The notes: generated from the sequence alone by a model not told the origin. Shown: positions 37,812 through 47,960, numbered from the stretch's first letter. The stretch is DNA of 64,000 nt from Chloroflexota bacterium (GCA_030447525.1 JAUJOR010000001.1:1-64000); one strand, 5' to 3'. Numbers and translations: made by a program.

Positions 37812-38728
37812 GCTCGTTCCTGCGTCTTTCTTGGTGTCCCTCGAGCTGGTGTCCCTCGAGCTGGTGTCCCTCGTGCCTTGGTGGGCAGTGCCCCTGTGGG
37901 GGTGACCTGGACTATACCTCGGGACCATGCCCACACGAGGGCGCGCATCGTCGTCCCAGAGGTGGGCCTCGCCGGCCGACCGTTATGGATCCACGGTTGC
38001 CGAACGCTCACTTGCTGGTTACGAAAAAGCTACCTAATGACGACCCGGCGTGTGTATCTCGCCCGGCGCATCATGACCGCTGATCTCATTCCTACCTCAA
38101 CCTGGTCTACATGCCGCCTCAACCTCCTCTCAACATCTCAGTTCCATCATGACGCTTCTTAGATGTAGCTACATCGACCACCGGCAAGCTGGTGCTGCTG
38201 TCAGGGTCGGAGTAGTGACATTCTGGTGCAGCGGTAGTGCTTGTACAATGGCGCCGGCTGCCGCATTGCGGAGTCCTAAGGCACGCTCCCGCGACCGCGC
38301 CAACCAGTTGGTGTGACAGTGCCGCCGGAGCTGCTGCTCCCCTCGAACGACCTACCGGTGCTGACGCTTGGTCTCATGCACGTATACCAGGTTGTAACCA
38401 TTCAGGGGAAGCTGGTGTATACTACCTGTACACCGTGACCTGCATATTCTTTCTCGTACGCAGGCTGTCACGCGCGTCTCGACGACCGGTCTCGAGGTCA
38501 ACGATCAGGGGCAGCAGCGGTGGTTCGACTCATCTGGTCGGTAGAGAGGGGGGCTCAGCCTCTCATCCTCTCGGTGGCTGTACGAGGACGTGTCGAAGCA
38601 GGTTGGCGGTCAGGGAAATCAAGTTCGGATCGCGCACGGCGAGTACACGAGGTGGCGACCTGGCCGTGGTGCGGACCTAGCGAGCGTGCTAATGGCGGAT
38701 TGATTCAGAAGTGAGGAGACGCTGACGC
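37812..38728. promoter_or_regulatory. Long noncoding region with conserved upstream box (copy B)
   Basis: No credible gene in 900 bp. 37948-38130 is the diverged counterpart of 28946-29130, again with CCTCAACCT repeats 22 bp apart (38094 and 38116). 38150-38710 is unique, with relatively AT-rich patches near 38380-38460 (for example TATACT at 38416). It separates pepF from the glycosyltransferase at 38729 and probably carries divergent promoters. Confidence 0.5.
37831..37875 (-). repeat. 3 x 15-bp tandem repeat upstream of pepF start
   Basis: Three near-identical 15-bp units (minus strand CTCGAGGGACACCAG) end 19 bp before the pepF ATG. They are purine-rich and in register with an open frame, but the frame probably does not start there. 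Confidence 0.6.
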
Positions 38729-39772
38729 GTGTTTGAACGGATGAGGCCAGCGCACCTAGGAACGATCGGTCGACTGTCGGAGGAGCGGCACCGATCGCGC
38801 AGTATGGAGGTGGGCCTCAACGGGCAGCCGGAGGATCACCCAGTGGCACATTCGGCGCTCAGCGCAACAGGGTTTCCGCGGGTGAGCGTGGTCATTCCGG
38901 CCATGAATGAAGCGGCGAATCTGCCCCACGTCCTGCCACGTATTCCCGAGTGGATAGACGAAGTGCTGCTGGTAGATGGGTATTCCACCGATGGCACGGT
39001 TGCCGTCGCCCAGCAATTGTACCCGTCGATCCGAATTGTGGCGCAGGACGGCAGAGGAAAAGGGGCAGCCCTGCGCAGCGGCTTCGCCGCTGCTACCGGT
39101 GACATCATCATCATGTTGGACGCCGACGGCTCCATGGATCCGGCGGAGATCCCGATGTACGTGGGCGCGCTGCTGGCCGGCGCCGACTTTGTCAAAGGCT
39201 CCCGGTTCCAGCAGGGGGGTGGGACGGTGGACATGCCGCACTACCGGCGCCTGGGGAACTGGGCCCTGATTGTCCTCGTCCGCGCTCTGTTCGGGTGCCG
39301 CTATTCAGACCTCTGTTACGGCTACATCGCCTTCTGGGCATCGGTCTTGCCACGGCTCCACCTGGATGCCGACGGGTTCGAGATCGAGACGTTGATGAAC
39401 GTACGCACGTTACGTGCCGGACTGAAGGTGGCGGAGGTGCCCAGCTTTGAGGCGGCGCGGGTGCACGGCAAGAGCAATCTGCGCACGATTCCCGATGGCT
39501 GGCGCGTGCTCAAGACCATCTGCCGGGAGTGGGGGGACCAGCTGCGGCGCTGGCAGCCAGCCGAAACGAGGACCGGATCGCTCATCCCTGCGTCACGATC
39601 GGCGAGTTTCGCCGCCCTGCATCACCAGGCGATGTCCTCACTGCGGCAGAACACCGCGGGTATGGGCTCGGATGGAGCCGGGATGTTCCCGCAGTACGAC
39701 GCGGCGGTCACCGTCGGTGTCTCTTCCTCGCACACCGCAGCGCAATCCGAGGATGGGCTTGCGCGCCACTGA
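38729..39772 (+). CDS. Glycosyltransferase family 2
   Basis: 347 residues with GTG start at 38729, ten bases after GAGGAG (38713-38718); an internal ATG at 38804 is possible. GT-A fold: VSVVIPAMNEAANLP, LLVDGYSTDGT, GKGAALRSGFAAATGDIIIMLDADGS with the DxD, GSRFQQGG, YGYIAFW and FEIETLMNVRTLRAGLKVAEVP. The layout matches glucosyl-3-phosphoglycerate/dolichol-phosphate-sugar-type synthases without membrane helices. The C-terminal 65 residues are unrelated and probably disordered. First gene of the second exopolysaccharide cluster. Confidence 0.85.
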   Translation: MFERMRPAHLGTIGRLSEERHRSRSMEVGLNGQPEDHPVAHSALSATGFPRVSVVIPAMNEAANLPHVLPRIPEWIDEVLLVDGYSTDGTVAVAQQLYPSIRIVAQDGRGKGAALRSGFAAATGDIIIMLDADGSMDPAEIPMYVGALLAGADFVKGSRFQQGGGTVDMPHYRRLGNWALIVLVRALFGCRYSDLCYGYIAFWASVLPRLHLDADGFEIETLMNVRTLRAGLKVAEVPSFEAARVHGKSNLRTIPDGWRVLKTICREWGDQLRRWQPAETRTGSLIPASRSASFAALHHQAMSSLRQNTAGMGSDGAGMFPQYDAAVTVGVSSSHTAAQSEDGLARH

Positions 39773-39817
39773 GCCGGAGCGCAGAGAGCGTCGCGCGACA
39801 GCAGCGGGGACGGCGCT

Positions 39818-40810
39818 GTGACGGCCCCGACGTTGGATTTCTCGGTGGTGATTTGCGCCTACACCGAGGACCGGTGGGACGACCTCGTCGCGGCCGTGCA
39901 GTCAGTCCAGCACCAAACTGCTGCTCCGCGCGAGGTCATCCTTGCCGTCGATCACAACCCGGCGCTCAGGGACCGCGCGCGGGCGCTGCTCGGGGAGGTG
40001 GTGGTGACGGAGAACGCCGAGGCCCGTGGGCTCTCCGGCGCGCGCAACAGCGGTGTGGCTCTGGCCCGTGGGGCGGTGATCGCCTTCCTCGACGACGACG
40101 CCATCGCCGCTCCGGATTGGTTAGCCCGGCTCCGCCAGGGGTATGCACGTCAGGATGTGATGGGCGTGGGGGGGATGATCTCGCCGATCTGGTCGGGCGG
40201 GCGCCCGGGTTGGTTCCCGGAGGAGTTTCTGTGGGTTGTGGGCTGCACTTACCGCGGCATGCCTCAAACCGCGTCTCCAGTGCGGAACCTGCTGGGGGCC
40301 AACATGTCCTTCCGGCGGGAGATTTTCGACGCCTTGGGAGGCTTTCGCACCGGCATCGGTCGCGTGGGCACACGTCCTGTGGGCTGTGAGGAGACGGAGC
40401 TGTGCATCCGCGCCAGGCAGCGCTGGCCGCAGCGAGTGCTCCTCTATGAGCCGGCGGCGCAGGTGCTGCACCGAGTGCCGGCGACGCGGACGCAGTGGCG
40501 CTATTTTCGCTCGCGCTGCTTCGCGGAGGGACTCTCCAAAGCGCTGGTGACGCGACATGTTGGTGCGGCCGACGGGCTGGCCTCTGAGTGGGCTCATACG
40601 CTCCGCGTATTGCCCCGTGGCGTGGCAGTGGCGATGGGTGAGGCGGCGCTTCGCCGCGAAGTGTCCGCTCTCGGCCGGGCCGGAGCCATTACGGCGGGAC
40701 TGGCAGCAGCCACGGCTGGCTATCTTACGACCAGCCTAACGGCGCGGCTGGTCAAGACGCGCGAGGGCCGCGACGAACCCCGTCATTCGGTGTCGGCTCC
40801 AACGCCATGA
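39818..40810 (+). CDS. Glycosyltransferase family 2
   Basis: 330 residues, GTG start. FSVVICAYTEDRWDDL, RGLSGARNSGVALARGAVIAFLDDDA (DDD metal site), LLGANMSFRREIFDALGGF and GCEETELCIRARQRWP are the ordered GT2 motifs of chain-elongating transferases. A hydrophobic C-terminal segment (about residues 285-310) may tether it to the membrane. 45 bp after the preceding transferase, probably one operon. Confidence 0.87.
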   Translation: MTAPTLDFSVVICAYTEDRWDDLVAAVQSVQHQTAAPREVILAVDHNPALRDRARALLGEVVVTENAEARGLSGARNSGVALARGAVIAFLDDDAIAAPDWLARLRQGYARQDVMGVGGMISPIWSGGRPGWFPEEFLWVVGCTYRGMPQTASPVRNLLGANMSFRREIFDALGGFRTGIGRVGTRPVGCEETELCIRARQRWPQRVLLYEPAAQVLHRVPATRTQWRYFRSRCFAEGLSKALVTRHVGAADGLASEWAHTLRVLPRGVAVAMGEAALRREVSALGRAGAITAGLAAATAGYLTTSLTARLVKTREGRDEPRHSVSAPTP

Positions 40811-40859
40811 CGCCCCTCCTACGCCTTTTGGTTTCCTTACCTTCTCGGTCCGAGCCGGG

Positions 40860-41205
40860 TCCTGCCGCTGGGCAGTGGAGACCGAGTTCCAGCATGGCAA
40901 GGGCGAGGCGCGGCTGGACAAGTACGAGGCGCGATCCTGGCGGGGGGACACCACCACAAGACACATGACGCACGTCCTGCTGGCCGGCGCCTTCCTGCTC
41001 CCCCTGGAGCAGGACTGGGGAAGAGAAGGCGACCGCCATGACACTGCCCTAGGTCACCGGCGTCCTGAGCGCGACGTTAGCCCGCCGACGCTGGACGTGG
41101 CAGGACTTAGGCCGCTGGCTGGACGCAACCAGCCGCCGCATCGCCGGCGCCACAGCCGTGCACGCCAGACGCCGGCTCTTCATGCTACATAGACTATCGT
41201 TGTAG
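40860..41205 (+). pseudogene. IS701-family transposase 3' remnant
   Basis: Reads WAVETEFQHGKGEARLDKYE, then RSWRG, then MTHVLLAGAFLLPLEQDWG, the C-terminal catalytic Glu region of IS701-type DDE transposases. A frameshift near 41020, an in-frame TAG at 41050 and then VTGVLSATLARRRWTWQDLG complete the decayed tail. No 5' part is present, so it is a degraded fragment between two glycosyltransferase genes. Confidence 0.7.
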
Positions 41206-41220
41206 TACAACAGGAGGAGC

Positions 41221-42663
41221 ATGCGTCGAGTGGTGTTCAGCGAACAGGCTCCCGTAACGTCCGACCGCGGTGTAAGAGCCGGTGGCCACGTTCCCCTCCG
41301 TGCCCCGCCAGTCGCGTTGCCACACCCCGTGCGCCTTGCGGAGGTGGAGCTGAGTGGTCCCCTCCCGACGATCTCGGCCGTGGGCGCGGCCGACGGCCGT
41401 CGCTACCGTCGCGCTCTAGTGCTTGTCCGCTTGCACACGCAACCGCTGGGGCAGATCGATATCCGGCTGGACGACGGCGGCGCGCCGGCAACCGCGCTGG
41501 CTGAACAGATCTGGCAGGCCCTCCGGAGCGAGATCATCGAGCACCTGCGCCGCGATGGGGTAGCCGAGGTAACCGGTCTAGGACCAGCCGGACTGCCGAA
41601 CGCAAGCACGCCGCTTTGCGTGCTCGATCGGGAGCGACTGCTCGCGGACGCTCCGACTGTGAGCGTCATCGTCGCTACCCGCGGCCGTCCGGCGCTCCTG
41701 ACGGCCTGCCTGCGCTCGCTGGCGGCTCAAGTGTACCCACGCTACGAGGTCTTGGTCGTCGACAACGCTCAGAGTTGTCCGGAGACGGAGGCCATAGTTC
41801 AGGAGATGGCCGCAGATGGGCCGTTAATGCGCTACCTGCGTGAAGCGGTGCCAGGAATGGCCCGGGCCCAGAACCGTGCGCTGCGGGAGGCAACGGGCGA
41901 ACTCATTGCCTTCACCGATGACGACGCCGTGGCTGACCGCCACTGGCTGGAGGCGCTGGCGCATGCCTTTCGGATGGCGGAGAACGTCGGGTGCGTCACT
42001 GGACTGGTGTGGCCGCTGGAGTTGGAGACGGCGCCCCAGACGTGGTTCGAGCAGAGCGGCGGCTTCAGCCGAGGATTTGTCCCCAGGATCTTCGACCTAG
42101 CCTCCCATCGGCCCGAAGATGACACGCTCTTCCCCTACTCCGCCGGTAAGTTCGGCACGGGCGCCAACATGGCCTTCGACGCATCGATACTACGCGGCAT
42201 GGGCGGCTTCGATGAGGTGCTAGGACCCGGCACTCCGACCCTAGGCGGCTCGGATCTCGCCGCCTTTCTGGAGGTCATCTACCGAGGTCATCAACTCGTC
42301 TACACCCCGGCAGCACTCGTCCGCCACTTGCACCGCCGAGACTACGCTGCGTTACGGACCCAGATGTACGCTTACGGCGCGGGCTTCTCGGCGTTCCTGA
42401 CGCGATCAGTCATTCACCACCCGACGATATTGCCCGACCTGCTCACGAAGCTGCCGCGCGGCGCCGTCCGGCTCCTCAATCCAAACGGGCCGAAGCATGG
42501 ACGGAAGGAGCATGAGTTCCCGTTGGCCCTGACGCTCTCCGAGCTTCAAGGGATGGCGAGTGGCCCGTTACGCTACGCTCAGGTCGCCTGGAGCACGCGC
42601 TCGTCCGAACGCCGCACAGGCCACCTGCAATCTCCATCCGGAGGGCGGACGCCGGCCAGATGA
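41221..42663 (+). CDS. Glycosyltransferase family 2 with extra N-terminal domain
   Basis: 480 residues, ATG with AGGAGG at 41212-41217. Residues 1-140 are a separate domain (VRLAEVELSGPLP ... ALVLVRLHTQPLGQIDI), often found before GT2 domains in actinobacterial and Chloroflexi glycan clusters; function unknown. The transferase domain follows: PTVSVIVATRGRP, VLVVDNAQSCPET, ATGELIAFTDDDAVAD, KFGTGANMAFDASIL and GGSDLAAFLEVIYRG. The stop overlaps the next start (ATGA). Confidence 0.87.
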   Translation: MRRVVFSEQAPVTSDRGVRAGGHVPLRAPPVALPHPVRLAEVELSGPLPTISAVGAADGRRYRRALVLVRLHTQPLGQIDIRLDDGGAPATALAEQIWQALRSEIIEHLRRDGVAEVTGLGPAGLPNASTPLCVLDRERLLADAPTVSVIVATRGRPALLTACLRSLAAQVYPRYEVLVVDNAQSCPETEAIVQEMAADGPLMRYLREAVPGMARAQNRALREATGELIAFTDDDAVADRHWLEALAHAFRMAENVGCVTGLVWPLELETAPQTWFEQSGGFSRGFVPRIFDLASHRPEDDTLFPYSAGKFGTGANMAFDASILRGMGGFDEVLGPGTPTLGGSDLAAFLEVIYRGHQLVYTPAALVRHLHRRDYAALRTQMYAYGAGFSAFLTRSVIHHPTILPDLLTKLPRGAVRLLNPNGPKHGRKEHEFPLALTLSELQGMASGPLRYAQVAWSTRSSERRTGHLQSPSGGRTPAR

Positions 42664-43568
42664 TCAAGTACCTGTCTGTAGCTTTCGCTGCACGACTCTT
42701 CTCTCTCTCTCCACAGACAGAACGCCTCTATCGTGTGCTGGGGAACTGGCTTGAGGAACATCTGCGGCTCCGGCGTGGTCTCCCCGATGCCTACGTAGCG
42801 CGCAGCGAGTTGCTGCTTGAGTTGTGCAGGAAGTATCGCGCAATTCATCCTGGTAGCAAGGTTCTAGAGATAGGCACAGGATGGGTCCACTGGGACGCAA
42901 CTATCATTGCACTATTTCATGATGTTAACTTGACTTTATTCGATGTCTGGGACAACAGATTACTAAAAGCTTATAAATCATATTTGAAAGATCTTTCTCT
43001 AGTTCTGAGTCGATTTCACGGTATAGAATATGAGGATCTCGATAAAGCACACAAGAAGATAGAAGAACTAACTAGTGCAAATAATTTCGAAGATTTGTAT
43101 TCCATTTTGAGAGCCGAATTTGTCATCAATCCTTTAGGTAAGCTTAATGTTTTTGAATCCGGAAGTTTCGACCTCATTGTTAGCTCAGACGTGTTGGAGC
43201 ACATTAACAGAGAGGAAATGAAGGAGTTTATTTCTGATAGCTACGGACTGCTAAAAAGAGGTGGAATATGTATTCACAAGATAGATATTCGTGATCATTT
43301 CTATTATTTCGATAATAAGGTCTCTCCGAAGAATTATTTAAGATACTCTCCAAAGATATGGAAAAGGTATTTTGAAAGTAGGGTACAATATTTCAACAGA
43401 ATACAACGAAGTGAATGGTTAAATGTCTTCCGTGAGTCCGGTTTCGAAATCATAGAAGAGTATATAAAAATAGAAGATGTAGGTAATATAACACCCTCTA
43501 CACTATACACTCTCGACAATCAAGATGCAACGTGTGTCGATATGACCGTCATTTGTCGTAGGGCGTGA
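42660..43568 (+). CDS. SAM-dependent methyltransferase of foreign base composition
   Basis: 302 residues, overlapping the previous gene by ATGA. Motif I is KVLEIGTGWVHWD (about residue 68), with FDLIVSSDVLEHINREEM as motif IV/post-IV and SYGLLKRGGICIHKID. From about 42890 to 43560 the DNA is strikingly AT-rich, with Lys/Ile/Asn/Tyr-rich protein, while the first 220 bp and all neighbours are GC-rich. This is the clearest sign of recent acquisition in the window, perhaps with a 5' end recombined from a resident gene. A role in methylating a glycan is inferred from context. Confidence 0.83.
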   Translation: MIKYLSVAFAARLFSLSPQTERLYRVLGNWLEEHLRLRRGLPDAYVARSELLLELCRKYRAIHPGSKVLEIGTGWVHWDATIIALFHDVNLTLFDVWDNRLLKAYKSYLKDLSLVLSRFHGIEYEDLDKAHKKIEELTSANNFEDLYSILRAEFVINPLGKLNVFESGSFDLIVSSDVLEHINREEMKEFISDSYGLLKRGGICIHKIDIRDHFYYFDNKVSPKNYLRYSPKIWKRYFESRVQYFNRIQRSEWLNVFRESGFEIIEEYIKIEDVGNITPSTLYTLDNQDATCVDMTVICRRA

Positions 43569-43855
43569 TGTCGGAAGATATGAAGACCGCCATCGGTCGT
43601 CTAACGTTAGCCGGCCCCGGCAGGACCGCCATAAGCGGGATCTCCAGTGGTGAGCGGCCCGGACTCGGTGCCAAGCGGAGCGAGGAGGCTCTGATGAGGG
43701 AGCATGTGGTACGTACGGTGACGCAAGTGCCGAATCACCAAGCTTCGACGCGACCAATCAAGGTAGGAGTTCAGGTGGGGCGGGGCGTAGCTGAATAGAA
43801 CTCGGCACATTCTGTTCAGTATGCGTTCACGACCCCCGGAGGCAGATGAGGCGTG

Positions 43856-45310
43856 CTACGCGGCGGCGGGAGCCGGCAGCAGCGAGGGAGCGGGCAGGCG
43901 GCGCTGGACGGCGGTGCAGGCGTCGGTGAGATAGTCCAGGACCGAGCGGCCGTGCTGGAGGCAGGTGGCGGTGACGGTCAGCAGCCGTTCGGCGAAGCGG
44001 GCGCCGCCCTCGGACTGGGTGCCGTAGGAGCCCTTGCGCCACAGGACGGCTGTCCGGAGCGCGCGCTTGGCGGCGTTGTTGGTGGGCTCCACCCCGTCCG
44101 CGTCCACGAAGGTCCACAGGGCGGGTCAGAGCCGGTCCAGCGCCCGGCACAGGGTGGCGGCTCTGAGATCGGGCCCGGCGATGCCGGTGTCAAGCAGGGT
44201 CTCGAAGGCGTCCTGGACGGGCTGCATCTGGGTGAGGAGCCCGGCGCGGTCGAGGTGGCCCGCGCGGAACTGGTGCCACACCGCGAACAGATCGTGGACC
44301 AGCGCGAGCGCGGCCGTCCCGACCTCCTGGGCGGCCCCGCCGCGGTCGACCAGTCCGGCGAAGTCCCGTTTGCGGTGCGCCCAGCAGCCCTGGCGGCACG
44401 CCTCGTCCAGCCAGGCGTAGGCACTGTAGCGATCGCTGCCCACGACGCCGTCGTCGTCCTCCCCCAGGAGGGCTTTGATGACCCGGTGGCTCCGACTGGT
44501 CGCAATCGTGAAGACGGTGGCGAGTCCGGTGGCCACCACCCACAGCCACGCCGTCCGTCCCGCGTGCAGCCAGCGCGTCTCATCCGCGTTGACCACTGGC
44601 GACGCCGGCAGCGTGGCGCCTACCGCGGCGACCGGCCCCGCGAGGGCCAGGGCGGTGGCCCGGCACAGCCCGGCGACGCTCCCGGCGGCCAGGGGCGCAT
44701 CCAGCAGTGTGCCACACACGTCCGCCACCTGGCGCTGGCTCAAGTTGGTACTGGCCATGCAGCACCGCCACCATCGCCTGCAGGCGGGGCCCGAAGGCCC
44801 GCGCGGGCACAACGCCGGCAGCGCTGCCCGCGTTGTGGCGCCACAGGCGGGGCACCGCACCCGGTGCAGCCGGTGCTCCGTCACCACCGCCCGCACGGGT
44901 GGCAGCTCCGTCACCTGGTGGGCCACGAACCCGTCGCTGGGCACCCCCCCGAGGAGGGGCGCCGCGCAGCGGGCGCACGTTGGTGGGCGGTAGTCCACCA
45001 GGCGGTCCACCCGCTCCGGAGGCACCACCGCGCGCTGGTGCGCCACGTGCCCCGGTTGTCCGCCACGCCCCCGCCCGCTCGGGGGGCCGCGGGCCGGCGG
45101 GGCGCCTGCGGCGGGTCACTCGATGGCGGCCGCGAGGAGGTACCCGAGTGTTGCTCCACCTGCGCCCGCAACTCCCGCACCTGGCTGGTGAGCGCCACGA
45201 CCTGTCCTGCCTACGCGACCAGGACCGCTTGCACCGCTGGGTCCAGCGGCTGCCAGAGTGATCCCGGCAGCAACGGCACCCCTTCCGGCGTGCGCGGGAC
45301 GTCCACGCTC
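43856..45310 (-). pseudogene. IS66-family transposase, degraded
   Basis: The IS66 TnpC order is visible: N-terminal coiled coil and HSGTSSRPPSSDPP (about 45130), zinc-ribbon CARCAAPL ... CPACGA, catalytic VVNADETRW and GSDRYSAYAWLDEACRQGCWAH, and the C-terminal EPTNNAAKRALR. It is broken by an in-frame TAG at 45211-45213, a frameshift near 45060 and a TGA at 44126-44128. No tnpA/tnpB partner and no clear ends were found. Confidence 0.85.
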
Positions 45311-45342
45311 AACAGAACGTGCCGTGCCCGGCCCCGGTGTCC

Positions 45343-46638
45343 TCACCCTACCCTGCCACCACCCCCGTGAACGGATACCGTGCCGCGGCGACCTGCGTCG
45401 TCGCGCCCGAGCCAGAGATCGTTCACGCAGAACATCGCCGCCCCGACGTAGCTCGCGCACAGTGCCAGCCCCACCCCCAGCAAGCCGTAGCGCGTGATCA
45501 CTGCGCAGACCAGGCTGAGGCTGACCGCCAGGATGAATAGGGCGACACCGAAGGCCCGCTTGAATTCTCGCCGTGCTCGCGCCGCGCTAATGTAGATCGT
45601 GCACACGGTCATGGGGATGGACGAGCAGGCGATGGCCACTAAGACGCCACTCCCGTGTTCGACATAACTCTGGCCGAAGACGGAGAGGATTAGGCCTCGC
45701 CCGGCCACGATCGCGATCACCGACGGCACCAGTACGCCGAGGCTGAGACCAACCACCTTGTTCAGCACGTCACGGCTCAGCCCCCCAACGGCCGCACCAT
45801 GCACGAAGAGCGCCCGTGACGTCGACTGTGGCACGGTGATGAGGAGCGTAGCAACCATCCAGGTCGTGTAGAAGTACGCGTTCGCTTCGGGCGAGAGAAA
45901 GACCGACACGATGAGCGGAAGGACGAGGCCGGGCGCAAGCTCCGCAGTATTCAGAAGGTGATTGCGCAGCGAGAGAGGCAGCACGTCACGTATCGCGCCA
46001 AGGTCGATCTGCCACGAGAAGCGGCGCCCGAGTGGGTTGGCGCGGACGAAGAGGACGGTGACCAGAAGCGTCGACAGGACCGAACTGATCCCCCAGCCAG
46101 CCAACAGGCTGGCGGCGGCATCGGCCGATGCCGTGGATGCTATGGAAGTTGTGGCTATCAGGAGCAAGAGCCGAACAACCGAGAACAGCGCATTGCGCAA
46201 TAGGGCAAGGCTCGTAGCGTTCTCGATGGTGAAGATCTGATCCAGCACGAATCCGGTGCCCCACATGGTGCAGGTCCCGACGAACACGAGCACGCCTGAC
46301 GCTGAACGCGCGATGGCGCCGATTTCCATATGCGATGCGGCGGCACCTGCGGCTACCAGCAGGCTAAATAGGGCGGCGAGGAGCCCCACCGCCAATAGGA
46401 CGGCGTTTACGATCGCGCTCCAACGCTGCTGGGCTCCCGGCAGGATGTAGGCAAGGCCCAAGCCCATGCCCATGTTGGCCACCGTCGCGATCAGGAACAT
46501 GGTCGAAACCAGCGCCGACGTGAGACCAATGGCGGCGACGTCGAAAAAGCGCGCCGCCGCTACCCAGTAAACGTATCCAAGCAGGTTCGTCACCAGAGTC
46601 GTCATGATAAGACTGGCGGAACTGACCGCCACCCTCAT
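45343..46638 (-). CDS. Polysaccharide flippase (Wzx/MVF-type)
   Basis: 431 residues from the ATG at 46638; the open frame runs 102 bp further, but that part reads into an IS6 terminal repeat and is discarded. Twelve or so transmembrane segments with the oligosaccharide-flippase start SASLIMTTLVTNLLGYVYWVAAARFF. It would move a lipid-linked repeat unit across the membrane for the surrounding glycosyltransferases. The C-terminal 25 residues after the last helix are polar and may be altered by neighbouring IS66 DNA. The IS6 element ends only 59 bp upstream and may have cut off or replaced its promoter. Confidence 0.82.
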   Translation of the reverse strand: MRVAVSSASLIMTTLVTNLLGYVYWVAAARFFDVAAIGLTSALVSTMFLIATVANMGMGLGLAYILPGAQQRWSAIVNAVLLAVGLLAALFSLLVAAGAAASHMEIGAIARSASGVLVFVGTCTMWGTGFVLDQIFTIENATSLALLRNALFSVVRLLLLIATTSIASTASADAAASLLAGWGISSVLSTLLVTVLFVRANPLGRRFSWQIDLGAIRDVLPLSLRNHLLNTAELAPGLVLPLIVSVFLSPEANAYFYTTWMVATLLITVPQSTSRALFVHGAAVGGLSRDVLNKVVGLSLGVLVPSVIAIVAGRGLILSVFGQSYVEHGSGVLVAIACSSIPMTVCTIYISAARARREFKRAFGVALFILAVSLSLVCAVITRYGLLGVGLALCASYVGAAMFCVNDLWLGRDDAGRRGTVSVHGGGGRVG

Positions 46639-46696
46639 AACGGCTCCATGGTGTTCGCGCCCGTCGGCCCGCGGCTCCTGGATGCGCACTCGCAGG

Positions 46697-47634
46697 GGTT
46701 CCGTTGCGGCTGAGTGGGCAGACGGTGCACGCGCGTGCACCTCTGAGGTGAGGGGTGGTGGAAGGCGGCCGCCAGCGGCGCTAGATCGCCTGCGTCAGCC
46801 GCGGCCAGGCGGTGGCGAGGCGCAGGTTCGGCGCGCGCGCGGCGGTTAAGGACGAGAAGCCGCCCCGAAGATTGCGGACGAGGGCGTGCCCTCGCGCCAG
46901 CGTGTCCGCCGAGGCTCCGCGTTTGAAGCGCGCATCGGGTACAGCCGCTGCTTCAGGTGCGAGTGATCGCGCTCCAGGCCGTTGTTGAGGTACTTCGAGC
47001 GCGGTGCTCCACGCCCGGCAGCACCGCCCGCAGCGCTGGCGGGTAGCACTTCGCCTTGTCCGTCGTCACCCGCACGGGAGTGACCTCGGTCTCCACCATG
47101 GCCCGCTCGAAGAAGGCCTGCGCGCGCGCCGTTGCGCGCTCCGAGAAGAACGCATCCACCACCTGCCCGTCCTCATCGATCGCTCTATAGATGTAGGCGT
47201 GCTTCCCCTGGAAAGCACAGTAGGTCTCGTCCACGCGCCACTTCTTCCGGACGCGCGTCCGATGCCGGCGGGCCGCCGCCCCGAACAGCGGCAGGAAGCG
47301 CTGCACCCAGCGGTAAATGGTACTCCGATCCACAGCAAAGCCCCGCTCCGCCAACCGCTCGGCCACGTCGGCATAACTAAGGCGGAAGCGCGCGTACCAG
47401 CGCACCGCCAGCGCGATCACGTCGTTGGGGAACTTGCGCCTCGAGAAGGCACTCGTTGAGCGGGCGGTGAAGCGCCGCCGGCAGGCGTCACAGCGCCAGC
47501 GCTGCCCGCCCAACGGAGTCCGGCCGTCCCGCCGTGTTGCGCTGCTGCCGCACCGTACGCACTGCATTCCTGACCCTTTGTCGCTGTACTCAGAGCCCCG
47601 TCAGCGTACATGCCCACTCCGCGGCAACGGAACC
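46697..47634 (-). mobile_element. IS6-family insertion sequence
   Basis: A 938-bp element with terminal inverted repeats GGTTCCGTTGC...GAGTGGGCA at 46697 and, inverted, ending at 47634. This resembles the IS6 consensus GGTTCTGTTGCAAAG. It contains one transposase gene. The 8-bp flanks (CTCGCAGG and AGAAGCTA) differ, so there is no target duplication; this implies rearrangement after insertion. Confidence 0.85.
46781..47567 (-). pseudogene. IS6-family DDE transposase, frameshifted
   Basis: N-terminal zinc ribbon CVRCGS...CDACRRRF, helix-turn-helix SYADVAERLAERG, catalytic Asp in WRVDETY, second Asp in VTTDKAKCYP and Glu in NNGLERDHSHLKQRL. The reading frame changes near 47005 and again near 46930, after which the C-terminus FKRGASADTLARGHALVRNL is readable to a stop at 46781. 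Inactive unless the frameshifts are sequencing errors. Confidence 0.82.
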
Positions 47635-47782
47635 AGAAGCTATAGCAGATCCGCCGAATCATCACCCTCTTACCTACGGCCACTGCGTTCAGCATCCGGC
47701 ATCACCCATCACGCGGTGCTAGCCGGGCCGTTGTAGATCATGAATGTGGAGACCGCCGCTTAACAGCAGTTTCCACGTCGCC

Positions 47783-47880
47783 AACCGGAAAGGCAAACCC
47801 GCCGAAAGGCGGGGACGCAACGCCGAGGGTCTAACCCCTACCAGGGTATGACGGCCAGGCTGCCGAAGTGGCACCGCACA
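47783..47880 (+). ncRNA. c-di-GMP-I riboswitch (GEMM)
   Basis: The element reads AAAGGCAAACC, a stem CCGCC-GAAA-GGCGG, then GGGACGCAACGCC, GGTCTAA and a second stem region ending GGCCAGGCTGCC. The AGGCAAACC, GAAA tetraloop and GGGACGCAA(A)GCC pieces in this order are the signature of the GEMM-I aptamer; the only core departure is GCAAC for GCAAA. It lies about 80 nt before the secreted GH39-like gene on the same strand, so that gene is probably switched by cyclic di-GMP. The expression platform is not resolved. Confidence 0.85.
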
Positions 47881-47960
47881 TCTACGCGTCGGCCTGTGGG
47901 CGACCGCATGTGCGGCAGGTCCGCTAGAGCCGCCGTCAGCTCGCTAACGAGGAGTGTGGC

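Noticed and set aside
38237..38680. ORF of 147 codons in the noncoding region before the glycosyltransferase
   Set aside because: Cys/Arg/Ser-rich composition, no Shine-Dalgarno sequence, no motif; the region appears regulatory.
43565..43798. Small ORFs on both strands between the methyltransferase and IS66
   Set aside because: No recognisable motif or start site. A group II intron domain V was considered because of GTACGTACGGT, but the required GAAA-capped hairpin is missing.
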